Assembly (NCBI GenBank): GCA_030698225.1
Contig: JAUYNR010000021.1
Location: 1-35,922 of the forward strand
DNA from: Oxalobacteraceae bacterium
Lineage (GTDB): Bacteria > Pseudomonadota > Gammaproteobacteria > Burkholderiales > Burkholderiaceae_D
DNA length: 35,922 nt
Direction: 5' to 3'
Shown here: in pieces, positions 6,524-15,874 of the stretch
Layout of the letters: each line of letters begins with the position of its first letter
Position numbering within the stretch: the stretch's first letter is position 1
The notes under the pieces: model-generated
Database searches by the model: none
Told to the model about the DNA's origin: nothing
Seen by the model: only the letters and a program-made list of their open reading frames with translations
Position numbers and translations under genes: made by a program

Positions 6524-9500
6524 TCATCTGTTAACGTTGGAAGCGCCGGCGTCAGCCCTGGCTTTGTTCTGGATTTTGGTAACGACCGGCTCCTTCCACG
6601 GGCCGCTGATCTGATACTCGTAGGTAAACGCCCGCGCCAACGGGTCGCGCAGGAATAATTGTGCCAGGAAAGTACCCAGGCCGATGACCGGATTGACCGC
6701 CAGCGCATACACCACTGACGCGGCACCGGCGTTGATTTCCGGAATCACCGCGACATGCAGGTCTTGCGACTCCCTGGCGATATCAGCGCTGCCGTCAATC
6801 AGCACCGCCGCACTCACGCTGCGCATCTTGAAGTTATCGGTTCTGGCCACGCCGTGCTCGATGGTGGCGGTGGCGGTAGCGCCGTCAAAGGAAAACCCCT
6901 CGGAGAAAATATCGCGAAAGTCCAGCGTCAGGCGGCGCGGCAGCGACTGCAGGCTCAGTACGCCCAGCAGTTTTGCCGCGCCCGGATCGACCTTGAGGAA
7001 TTGGCCGGCCGCCATATCCAGATGAATCTGCCCGCTCAGGCTCGGAATATCCAGCGCAAAAGGCAGGCCGGTCCAGTTGATGGCGCCATCGAGCTTGCCC
7101 TTGCCGCCGCGTAAGACATCGGGATAACCGAAGCGCCGCAGCAGCTTGCCGGCGTCCACCACATCCAGCGCGTACGTCAGATCGGTCTTGCTCTGGCCAT
7201 CCCTGGTGAGCCATTTGCCGGCGGCAGTCATGCGCGCATCTTCATTGGCAATCGTCAGCCGGTTGATGCGCCATTCGCGCATGCCCTGGGTTTTCAGGTT
7301 CTCGGCCACCAGCTCCAGCCGCCCTAGTTTCTTGTTAAAGAGTTCGAAATTCTCGGCCACGATATTCAGGCTGGGGATTTGTGTCGGCGCATTCTTGCCT
7401 TCGAGCAGACTACCGACATCGGATGCATCGGACTGCGGAATGGTCAGCGTCGCCAGCCGCGCGGTCACCTTGCCCATCGCGTCGGCAGTCGAATCCCAAG
7501 TCACGTATCCGGAAGCCTGGGTCGAGTCGATATTGGCCTGCCAGGTATCCTTCTGATGCGAGGCGCCGACCACCACGTTATCGAGACGCTTGCCCATCAC
7601 AAACAGGCTCTTGGCTTGCGCTGCCACTATTTCCGGATCAAGGTACTGGCCGATATCCGGCCCACCGTCAAGCCGGGCCGGCGCCGCATCGCGACCTGTG
7701 CTGGCGGCAATCTCGCTGCTTACACGCCGCCATTCATCCACATTCAATGACTGCAATGCGACATGTGCGGCCAGCCCGCTATCGGGCAGCGGCGGCGGCA
7801 CATTGACGCCGATGCCGCCGCGCAATACGCGCCACTGGGCGTTCTTTTCCACCGTCCTCTGGCGCAGGTAATGGCCGGCTATCGTGCTTCCCAGTGATAT
7901 TTTAATCTGGTCGCGCAACAGCAACGGATCGGTCGAAGGCAGTCCGCTGAGCTGCAGCTTGAGCGGCAGGGTCGCGTTCGCTGCCTTCCGCAATGGCGCG
8001 GGAAAATCCAGTTCCAACCCTTGCAGGCCGGATTCGACCAGCAACTCCAGCTGATGATCCTTGACGGTAACGGTGCTGCCGTAGCGGGTGCCGCCGGCGA
8101 TGCGCTGGATCAGGCCCTGGATTGCCGGCGCCGGATACGATTTGCGCAGGCCGGCGTCCGAAACGCTGCCATCGATCCTGATGCGGATACTACCGTCGGG
8201 CTGGCTGCCACCGGATGCCACGGCCGGCCCGCCCAGCAGGTTGGCGCTGATGCCGTTGAGGTTGATGCCTTTTTCATTGAATTCCAGCTTGCCTTTCGCC
8301 GCCGACAGGTTCGGTATCGCGTCCTGCAGCGATACATCATTGTTGTCCAACTGCAGCGTGCCGTTGACCTTCGACTCCAGCAGCCGCTGCAGCGGCAATC
8401 GCAGCTTCAGCGCCAGCTTGGCGGCGCCACCGCCTTTTGATTCTGCGGTGAAATCATCGATCCAGCCGGCCACCGGGCTGCTGTTCACATAGTCGAAATA
8501 GTTCTGCAGCAAGCCGGCCGCATTGCCGTCGACTTCCAGCACACTATCGTGCGACAGCAAATCCGCTATCACCACCTTGACGTTCGACAGGTCCGCGCCA
8601 TGCGTTATGGCCGAATCGCCACGGATTTCCATGCGAGTATTGTCGAACACGAAGCTGCCCTGGATCTGCTCGAGCTCCGGCCATAGCGGCGATTTGCCAT
8701 CCTTGCCGAAATAGCCGGGATCGAAATTCAGCCGGCCGTCACGGATCTTGCCGGCGATGTGGAAGATTCCGGCCGGTTGCGTTGCTGCCTTGGCGCCAAT
8801 TTTTTCGACTCGAAACGGCATTCGTGCCAGATCGCCCTTGAGCCGGACCACGACCTCGTCGGCGCGGCCGCCCTGCAGCGCACCGACCAGCCAGTTGCGC
8901 AAATGCGGCGGTGTTTGCAGCGGCAGATAACGGCCGATTCTTGTCAGGTCAAGGCCGGAAACCCTGCCGCTCATATCGATCTCGCCCAGCGGCTTGCCGG
9001 GCTGATGCGTGAGCGGCACCAGATGCTGGCCCGACAGCGAGGCAAGCATTCCATCCTGCAGCAAATCCATTTTATCGACCTGGAACAGCAACTGATCCTT
9101 GCCCTTGAAGGCCCACCGGGCTTGCATCTTCAATGCATCGATCGGCATCGCGGCTTCGGTGAAGTAACCGGGCAAGCTCAGCTGGAGCTGCTTTGAGTCG
9201 AGCGAGAAACTGCCGCCCTGGTCGCTGGCATCGAGTTGGCCGCTCAGATTCTCGAAGCCCGGAATCGCCGGCACCGCCGCCTGCGCCGCAGCAGCCGCGC
9301 TTTTTGCCCGCGCCGGCCGCCCTGGCTGGGCTTTCAGGGACAGTCCGATGAATTGCCCTTTGACCGCATACGCGGCGACTGCAGGGTAAGCGCCCTGCCA
9401 CTCCGCGGAAAAATTGCGCAACTCGCCGCGCGGTGCGAAATCCGCCAGCATCTGCAGTTGCGCCGGCGTCAGCGGCAAACGCTCGGCGAAATTGGCCAAT

Positions 9501-10705
9501 GTCTGCAAATCCATCCGTTGCGCGTTGACGCTGGTCTGGTCCGGTTTGCCGTTTTTGGCCGGCACATACGACTCGCTGATGGTGGTCGCCGGCAGGCGCA
9601 AGCCGTCCTCGGTCGTCAGTGAAAAATTGGACGCCGAGAACGTGTGGCCGCGCGCGCCCAGCGTCGGCGTGCCCGCGGCGCCGGCATCGAATTCCTCGCG
9701 CGCGGAAATACGGCCGTTCACCTGCACCAGTCGCAAAGGCTGCAAATCCTTACGCAAACGTGCCGCTACGCCCGACAGCGTCAGATCGGCAGTGACGTCG
9801 GCAATTCTGGCTTGATTGAAATTGAGCCAGGCACGCACCGAACCGCTTCCCTGCGTCAACTCGATCGGGCTATCGACATAGGCACGCCATGCCGCCAGAT
9901 CGGTATTGGGCAGATCGGCGAATAACACGCCCTTCCAGCGCAACGCATCCGAAATATTGCGCGAAAAATGCGGGTGGACGAAGTCGGCGCGCACATCGAT
10001 CGGCGCCGCCAGCGCTGCAGGCGGCGTGGCCTGCAGCCCGAACCGGTGATGCCGGGCCCGGTTACGCAACCTGAAGTTCAAGTCTGCCAGGATCAGTTCC
10101 GGCGCACCGCGCTGAATGTCGTTCCAGCGCAGGCGTCCTTGGTGCACCACGATTTCATTTTGCACCAGCAGCCAGTTGGCGGCCCGCTTATCGGCGCTTT
10201 TGCCGGCATCGACCAAAATTCCGCCTACATACAGGCTGCCATCGGCGGCACGCCGTATATCCAGATCGGGGCGATTGATTTCCAGCGAGGCCAGGCGCAC
10301 CTCGGCCGCCACCACCGACCACCAGGAAAAGGTTGCAGATATGCTGGGCAGCGACAACGCCTGCCGGCCATCCGTATCAAGAACGACCACGTCGTTGAGC
10401 GACAGATAGGGTTGCAAGCCATCCCAGGACGCATACACCCGGGCTATCGTGACCGGCCGGCCGATCACCTGACTGGTCAGGCGCTCGATATCGCCCTTGT
10501 AATTGTCGATGTTCGGCAATACCGCATAGCGCAGGGTCAGAAACAAGCCGCAGAAAATGAAGTACGCCAGCACCAGCAGCCTTGCCAGCCAGCGCAATGC
10601 ATGGTGCGACAGCGCATTGAACTTGGCATACGCCAGACGGGCTGCCCACCAGTGCCAGGACCAGCGTGTACGCAGGCCTGGAGGGGATGATTGATCTATG
10701 CTCAT
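6524..10705 (-). CDS. yhdP: YhdP family AsmA-like envelope protein
   Basis: Very large (about 1393 residues) AsmA-superfamily protein. In E. coli YhdP, with TamB and YdbH, takes part in phospholipid transport between the inner and outer membranes. A single N-terminal membrane anchor lies at about residues 38-62 (ARLLVLAYFIFCGLFLTLRY). A long periplasmic repeat-like beta region follows, ending with the conserved AsmA-like C-terminus (DLHVAVIPEINAGAASVVYA, then LAQLFLRDPLARAFTYEYQI). The frame opens at 10777; the ATG at 10705 (MSIDQSSPPG) gives a normal N-terminus, but its ribosome-binding site is weak. It is divergent from glnE and heads the yhdP-nitrilase-tldD block, an arrangement I recall as common in betaproteobacteria. 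The E. coli protein is slightly shorter (1266 residues). Confidence 0.92.
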   Translation of the reverse strand: MSIDQSSPPGLRTRWSWHWWAARLAYAKFNALSHHALRWLARLLVLAYFIFCGLFLTLRYAVLPNIDNYKGDIERLTSQVIGRPVTIARVYASWDGLQPYLSLNDVVVLDTDGRQALSLPSISATFSWWSVVAAEVRLASLEINRPDLDIRRAADGSLYVGGILVDAGKSADKRAANWLLVQNEIVVHQGRLRWNDIQRGAPELILADLNFRLRNRARHHRFGLQATPPAALAAPIDVRADFVHPHFSRNISDALRWKGVLFADLPNTDLAAWRAYVDSPIELTQGSGSVRAWLNFNQARIADVTADLTLSGVAARLRKDLQPLRLVQVNGRISAREEFDAGAAGTPTLGARGHTFSASNFSLTTEDGLRLPATTISESYVPAKNGKPDQTSVNAQRMDLQTLANFAERLPLTPAQLQMLADFAPRGELRNFSAEWQGAYPAVAAYAVKGQFIGLSLKAQPGRPARAKSAAAAAQAAVPAIPGFENLSGQLDASDQGGSFSLDSKQLQLSLPGYFTEAAMPIDALKMQARWAFKGKDQLLFQVDKMDLLQDGMLASLSGQHLVPLTHQPGKPLGEIDMSGRVSGLDLTRIGRYLPLQTPPHLRNWLVGALQGGRADEVVVRLKGDLARMPFRVEKIGAKAATQPAGIFHIAGKIRDGRLNFDPGYFGKDGKSPLWPELEQIQGSFVFDNTRMEIRGDSAITHGADLSNVKVVIADLLSHDSVLEVDGNAAGLLQNYFDYVNSSPVAGWIDDFTAESKGGGAAKLALKLRLPLQRLLESKVNGTLQLDNNDVSLQDAIPNLSAAKGKLEFNEKGINLNGISANLLGGPAVASGGSQPDGSIRIRIDGSVSDAGLRKSYPAPAIQGLIQRIAGGTRYGSTVTVKDHQLELLVESGLQGLELDFPAPLRKAANATLPLKLQLSGLPSTDPLLLRDQIKISLGSTIAGHYLRQRTVEKNAQWRVLRGGIGVNVPPPLPDSGLAAHVALQSLNVDEWRRVSSEIAASTGRDAAPARLDGGPDIGQYLDPEIVAAQAKSLFVMGKRLDNVVVGASHQKDTWQANIDSTQASGYVTWDSTADAMGKVTARLATLTIPQSDASDVGSLLEGKNAPTQIPSLNIVAENFELFNKKLGRLELVAENLKTQGMREWRINRLTIANEDARMTAAGKWLTRDGQSKTDLTYALDVVDAGKLLRRFGYPDVLRGGKGKLDGAINWTGLPFALDIPSLSGQIHLDMAAGQFLKVDPGAAKLLGVLSLQSLPRRLTLDFRDIFSEGFSFDGATATATIEHGVARTDNFKMRSVSAAVLIDGSADIARESQDLHVAVIPEINAGAASVVYALAVNPVIGLGTFLAQLFLRDPLARAFTYEYQISGPWKEPVVTKIQNKARADAGASNVNR

Positions 10706-10855
10706 TGAACTGTTCTGCAGAAGACTCGGCGTAAAATGCTCGGGGTTGCATGATAGCCAAAAACGGCCGCTTGCCACGCCTCGGGAGGGATTATCAGGCA
10801 GCTGATGATGACCGCGAACAGCTTGAACTACTTAATACTATTACCTTAATCATCT

Positions 10856-13615
10856 ATGACCACATCATTGTTAAGTAGTGCCGCAGCGTCCCGATTCTAT
10901 GCGCGCTGGCAGAGCGCCGAACCGCAACGTTCGGCTTTGGTCGCCAGTATTGCCCAATTATCCATGAGCCGAAGCAGCTTTGTGCGCCTGTTACAAAATG
11001 AAACAGCGGCCGGCATGCCGCTGCCGCGCGCGATGCGCCGCCTGCGCAACCTGGTGATCGCCACCCTGATCGAGCGCGACTTGAACGGCGCGGCAGACAT
11101 GAACGAAGTTGTCGGCACGATCAGCGAGTTTGCCGATTTCGCGGTACAAACCCATCTGGCCGCGCTGATGGCCGAGATGGTCGCACTGCACGGCAGCCCG
11201 ATAGGCGAGGATTCCGGTGCTGCGCAGGAATTGATCGTGCTCGGCATGGGCAAGCTGGGCGGAGGCGAACTCAACGTCTCGTCCGACATCGACCTGATCT
11301 TCGTATATGCGGAAGACGGCGAAACCCGCTGCAGCACGCCGGACCAGCGGCAACTCTCGAACCACGAATTTTTCATCCGGCTGGGCAAGAAACTGATTCA
11401 TGCGATATCGGAAATCGAGGAAGACGGCTTCACCTTCCGGGTCGACATGGCGCTGCGTCCGAACGGCAAATCCGGTCCGCTGGCCGCCAGCTTCAACATG
11501 GTCGAAGAATATTTCATCGTCCAGGGCCGCGAATGGGAGCGCTACGCGTGGGTCAAGGCGCGCGCGCTGACCGGGCGCGCGGCCGATATCGCCTTGCTGG
11601 AAAGCATCGTGCGGCCCTTCGTGTATCGCCGCTATCTCGACTTCGGCGCGATCGACGCGATGCGCAACATGCACAGCCAGATCCGCGCCGAAGTCATCCG
11701 TCAGGAAACCCGCCATCCGGAGCGCAGCAACAACGTCAAACTGGGGCGCGGCGGCATCCGCGAAATCGAATTCATCGCGCAAGTGTTCCAGCTGATTCGC
11801 GGCGGGCGCGACCTCGCGCTGCGCGACCGCTCGACCCGCGGCGTGCTGAAAACACTGGCCGAAAAAGGCATACTGAGCCAGCAATGCGTCGCGCAACTGC
11901 TGCATGCCAACGCGTTCCTGCGCAACCTCGAGCACCGGCTCCAATACATCGAGGATGCCCAGACCCATACCCTGCCGTCCAATCCGGTCGACCAGCTCGC
12001 CGTTGCCAACATGATGGGCATGGCCGACGTACCGGCGCTGCTGCGGGCGCTGGACGTCCAGCGCCAATTGGTCGCGACCCAGTTTGATGCGATTTTCAGC
12101 GACAAGGACGAGAATCAGGATGCAGCGGGCGCGCCGGCCGGGCCGCCGCCGATCGACCTGCAGATGTTCGCCAACCTGCCGGATGCCGAAAAGGCCGAAG
12201 CCATCGAAACCCAACTGGCCGCAATCGGCTTCATTGATGCCGCGGCAGCGACCCAGCGCCTGCTTGAAACCGGCAAGTCTTCGCGCCTGCAATCGCTGCC
12301 GGTGGACAGCCGCAAGCGATTCCTGGCGCTGATCAATGCCGCGCTGCCGTGCATTGCGCAGGCAAAACAAGCCCAGCTGGCCACCCTCTCCCGCCTGCTC
12401 GACTTGCTCGAAGCGATCGCCCGCCGCTCCGCCTATCTGTCGCTGCTAACCGAATACCCGCCGGCGCTGGAACGGGTGATCCGGATGATGCAGGCCAGCG
12501 ACTGGGCGGCAAAATATCTGACCCGCCACCCGATCCTGCTGGACGAACTGCTCGATGAAAACGCGGTACGGATGGCGCCGGTATGGACCGATTTCAGCGT
12601 CGAGCTGCAGCAGCAACTCGACGCCGCCACCATCAATGGCGAGCCCGACACCGAACTGCAGATGAACATCCTGCGCGACATGCACCATGCACAACTGTTC
12701 CGGCTGCTGGTGCTGGATCTGGAAGGCAACCTCAGCATGGAGCATCTGGCCGATCACTTGTCGCAACTGGCCGACATCATCGTCGCCGCCACCATCCGCG
12801 CGGTCTGGAAAACCATCCCGAAACGCCACATCGAGACCCCGAAATTCGCGGTCATCGCCTACGGCAAGCTGGGCGGCAAGGAACTCGGCTACGCGTCCGA
12901 CCTCGACGTGATCTTCCTGTACGACGACGAGGATCAGGATGCGCCCGGCCTGTATGCGAAGCTGGCGCAACGCTTCATCACCTGGATGACGTCCCACACC
13001 TCGTCCGGCATCCTGTTCGACATCGACATCGCGCTGCGCCCCGACGGCGGCAGCGGCCTGCTGGTGTCCTCGCTCGCCTCGTTCGAGCGCTACCAGTCCA
13101 GTTCGGCCTGGGCCTGGGAACACCAGGCGCTGACCCGCGCCCGCTTCTGCGCCGGCGACGCCAGCATCGGCGCCCGCTTCGAAGCGATCCGCGACCGGGT
13201 GCTGCGGCAAATCAAGGACGAAACCCGGCTCAGGGACGACATCCTGCAGATGCGCAACAAGCTGCGCAGCGCCTACCCCAACCGCTCCGAACAGTTCGAC
13301 CTCAAGCACGACGCCGGCGGCATGATCGACATCGAGTTCATCGTCCAGTACCTGGTGCTGCGCCATTCCGGCCAGTACCCGCAACTGACCGCCAACATCG
13401 GCAACATCGCGCTGCTCAAATTGTGCGGCGCACTCGGCCTGCTCGAACAGCCACTGGCCGCAGCGGTAGCCAACCACTACCGCGACTTTCGCAAGATGCA
13501 GCACAACATCCGCCTGCAAGGCAGCGACCGCGCGCGGGTCGCGCTGGACGAAGTCGCGACCAGAGTCGATGACGTGAAACGGCTATGGGAAGTGGTGTTC
13601 GGGGCGGCCGACTGA
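10856..13615 (+). CDS. glnE: Bifunctional glutamine synthetase adenylyltransferase/deadenylase
   Basis: Adds AMP to, and removes it from, glutamine synthetase in response to PII and glutamine, thereby adjusting nitrogen assimilation. The 919 residues hold two nucleotidyltransferase domains: GMGKLGGGELNVSSDIDLIF (about 130-150, deadenylation half) and AYGKLGGKELGYASDLDVIF (about 667-686, adenylylation half). Conserved segments after each include LGRGGIREIEFIAQVFQLIR and KHDAGGMIDIEFIVQYLVL. The ATG at 10856 lacks an obvious Shine-Dalgarno sequence, so the exact start is less sure than the gene. It ends 28 bp before the first repeat of the glnE-gap island; no terminator hairpin is seen directly after the stop. 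Confidence 0.96.
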   Translation: MTTSLLSSAAASRFYARWQSAEPQRSALVASIAQLSMSRSSFVRLLQNETAAGMPLPRAMRRLRNLVIATLIERDLNGAADMNEVVGTISEFADFAVQTHLAALMAEMVALHGSPIGEDSGAAQELIVLGMGKLGGGELNVSSDIDLIFVYAEDGETRCSTPDQRQLSNHEFFIRLGKKLIHAISEIEEDGFTFRVDMALRPNGKSGPLAASFNMVEEYFIVQGREWERYAWVKARALTGRAADIALLESIVRPFVYRRYLDFGAIDAMRNMHSQIRAEVIRQETRHPERSNNVKLGRGGIREIEFIAQVFQLIRGGRDLALRDRSTRGVLKTLAEKGILSQQCVAQLLHANAFLRNLEHRLQYIEDAQTHTLPSNPVDQLAVANMMGMADVPALLRALDVQRQLVATQFDAIFSDKDENQDAAGAPAGPPPIDLQMFANLPDAEKAEAIETQLAAIGFIDAAAATQRLLETGKSSRLQSLPVDSRKRFLALINAALPCIAQAKQAQLATLSRLLDLLEAIARRSAYLSLLTEYPPALERVIRMMQASDWAAKYLTRHPILLDELLDENAVRMAPVWTDFSVELQQQLDAATINGEPDTELQMNILRDMHHAQLFRLLVLDLEGNLSMEHLADHLSQLADIIVAATIRAVWKTIPKRHIETPKFAVIAYGKLGGKELGYASDLDVIFLYDDEDQDAPGLYAKLAQRFITWMTSHTSSGILFDIDIALRPDGGSGLLVSSLASFERYQSSSAWAWEHQALTRARFCAGDASIGARFEAIRDRVLRQIKDETRLRDDILQMRNKLRSAYPNRSEQFDLKHDAGGMIDIEFIVQYLVLRHSGQYPQLTANIGNIALLKLCGALGLLEQPLAAAVANHYRDFRKMQHNIRLQGSDRARVALDEVATRVDDVKRLWEVVFGAAD

Positions 13616-13643
13616 AGTGCGTTGGCAGTTTTATCGGGAAAGT

Positions 13644-13713
13644 ATACTGGAAACTGTATTTATTAAAGGCTAATGAAATCATGCGGAAAGTGACATGTTT
13701 AGCGACATACCCC
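13644..13713 (+). repeat. 70-bp intergenic element, copy E1
   Basis: ATAC (13644), 11 bp to TGTATTTAT (13655), 26 bp to ATGCGGAAAG (13681), 26 bp to ATACCCC (13707). It starts 28 bp after glnE, in the same orientation. TGCAT follows the C run, giving an imperfect partner to ATGCGG. Confidence 0.75.
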
Positions 13714-13731
13714 CCCTGCATCTCATGCAGT

Positions 13732-13765
13732 ACATTGTCCACGAAAGACACGAAAAGCACGAAAA
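13732..13765 (+). repeat. CACGAAA-type repeat, half copy
   Basis: The stretch beginning ACATTGTCCACGAAAGACAC, followed by a further CGAAAAGCACGAAAA, matches the left arm of the nested palindrome at 26217-26377, including the ACATTGTCCA lead-in. The right arm is absent here. It begins 18 bp after E1. From memory this type of sequence is widespread in proteobacterial intergenic regions. Confidence 0.65.
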
Positions 13766-13859
13766 ATCGCGTAGCTTATGCGGCAAATCCCAGCTGCAAT
13801 CCACGTCTATGAGCCTTATCCTCAAACCTGCCGCGCCCGTGGTGTGCCTTTCCGCTTGG

Positions 13860-13978
13860 GACGCAGCCGCCGTCAGCCGGGATAAAACGGATCAGAAACG
13901 AAAAATGTCTGAGCGCAGCGAGTTGTTTTCGTTTCCCGTTTTATCCCGGCTGACGGCGGGAACCCGAAGGGCTGCGTC
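13860..13978. repeat. Large nested palindrome (REP-like)
   Basis: Three nested inverted repeats: GACGCAGC/GCTGCGTC (13860-13867 with 13971-13978), a perfect 23-bp arm pair (13868-13890 with 13936-13958, containing GGGATAAAACGG) and GAAACGAAAA/TTTTCGTTTC (13895-13904 with 13926-13935). The loop reads ATGTCTGAGCGCAGCGAGTTG. It would fold into a long hairpin as RNA or single-stranded DNA. It resembles structured intergenic repeats I recall from other Burkholderiales; the ORFs running through it look spurious. Confidence 0.8.
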
Positions 13979-13997
13979 TTGCGGTCGCCTTTCTTTG

Positions 13998-14029
13998 CTT
14001 ACTTTCTTTGGCGAAGCAAAGAAAGTGAG
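13998..14029. repeat. Hairpin repeat downstream of the large palindrome
   Basis: CTTACTTTCTTTG (13998-14010) pairs with CAAAGAAAGTGAG (14017-14029) over the loop GCGAAG, with one T-G mismatch. It is followed by GC-rich inverted segments (GGCCGCCGGGCC, then GCCACC...GGTGGC) up to 14061. It seems to belong to the same composite repeat as the palindrome before it. Confidence 0.65.
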
Positions 14030-14102
14030 TGGCCGCCGGGCCACCCCCGGCTTGGTGGCAAAGCCAGTATATTTGTAAAATGAAAATTAAATCACGTTAG
14101 AG

Positions 14103-14597
14103 TTGCAGGAGACACCTATCAACATCATTACTCCAGAGCAAGCAATATGTGCACTATCCGAGGCGCTATCTGTTCTTCGAGCATCCGGAGTCATTCGTTC
14201 GACACGCTTTGTCGGAGACATTGGAGAATGGTACGTCGCGACACTCTATGACGGGGAACTACCTCTGAGCCAAGTCCAAAAAGGCTGGGATGTGCTTGAA
14301 CGCTCGACGGGCGCGAGACTACAGGTAAAGACCCAGACGTTTGACCCCAAAAACCAGTGGAACTATCTCACAACCAGGCCCGAGTTTTTTGACCGCCTAC
14401 TTGTCGTTCTGCTCACTGGCACGCTCACCGTTCGCGATCTATATGACATTCCATCAGAAGATATTCAGAAGCTCGTTCGCGTCGGCAAAGAAAACAAGCC
14501 GATCTATCGTTTCAAAGATCTTGAGCCGTGGCGGGTTCAAACCAGTAGTCTTCCTGGCTACGGCAAGTTCGGAAGAGTTGTGCAAATCAACTCGTAG
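14103..14597 (+). CDS. Orphan PD-(D/E)XK-like protein (putative nuclease, DUF6998-like)
   Basis: Predicted 164-residue protein that I do not recognise with certainty. The pattern GDIGEWYVATLYDG, then KGWDVLERSTGARLQVKTQT, resembles the restriction-endonuclease-like core: Glu in GEW, Asp in WDV and a QVK active-site tail. Proteins of the DUF6998 type show a similar GEIGE...GYDA...QIK layout. The first in-frame start is TTG at 14103 with a poor ribosome-binding site. An in-frame stop lies 13 bases upstream and no ATG is available, so the gene may have lost its original start to the adjacent repeats. It has no methyltransferase or other defence partner. The gene is flanked by E1 and E2 in direct orientation and looks like a later insertion between glnE and gap. 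Confidence 0.6.
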   Translation: MQETPINIITPEQAICALSEALSVLRASGVIRSTRFVGDIGEWYVATLYDGELPLSQVQKGWDVLERSTGARLQVKTQTFDPKNQWNYLTTRPEFFDRLLVVLLTGTLTVRDLYDIPSEDIQKLVRVGKENKPIYRFKDLEPWRVQTSSLPGYGKFGRVVQINS

Positions 14598-14598
14598 A

Positions 14599-14629
14599 AG
14601 GTTGGGCGTAGCTTCACTCAACCCAACCT
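14599..14629. repeat. AGGTTGGG inverted repeat
   Basis: AGGTTGGG (14599-14606) and CCCAACCT (14622-14629) form an 8-bp stem over a 15-nt loop directly after the stop of the orphan gene. On the minus strand it reads like the widespread GTAGGTTGGGTTGAG...CCCAAC intergenic repeat, recalled from memory. It could act as a weak terminator but has no T run. Confidence 0.55.
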
Positions 14630-14640
14630 ACCAATTAAAT

Positions 14641-14710
14641 ATACATAGCAATGTATTTTTAAAAAATTATTAAATATATGCGGAAAAAGCACTGTTTTTA
14701 AACATACCCC
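14641..14710 (+). repeat. 70-bp intergenic element, copy E2
   Basis: ATAC (14641), 11 bp to TGTATTTTT (14652), 26 bp to ATGCGGAAAA (14678), 26 bp to ATACCCC (14704). The first segment forms a good hairpin, ATACAT-AGCA-ATGTAT. It lies 43 bp after the orphan gene in the same orientation. Confidence 0.75.
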
Positions 14711-14746
14711 ATGTATTTCTTCTAGCTCGAAATCACTCCACACAGC

Positions 14747-14776
14747 AAAACGCCCCGACTCGCGGGGCGTTTTTTG
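14747..14776 (-). terminator. gap terminator (bidirectional form)
   Basis: CGCCCCG-ACT-CGCGGGGCG type stem flanked by AAAA on the left and TTTTTT on the right, 20 bp downstream of the gap stop codon on the minus strand. The longer T run is on the plus strand, so it could also stop readthrough from the island. Confidence 0.85.
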
Positions 14777-14796
14777 TTGCTGAACGACTGCAGTAA

Positions 14797-15813
<1,017 letters not shown>

Positions 15814-15874
15814 GCTATCTCCAGAACGTAGTAAATAAACGGGCTTAATAAGCAATATTTAAGCAACAATAATT

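Noticed and set aside
10991..12370. 459-codon open frame antisense to glnE
   Set aside because: GC-rich codon bias of glnE keeps the complementary frame open; the translation is His/Gln/Arg-rich without recognisable domains, and glnE is certain.
13695..14078. 127-codon ORF across the large palindrome
   Set aside because: The translation is made entirely of repeat sequence (palindrome and hairpin); such ORFs recur wherever these repeats occur and are likely spurious.
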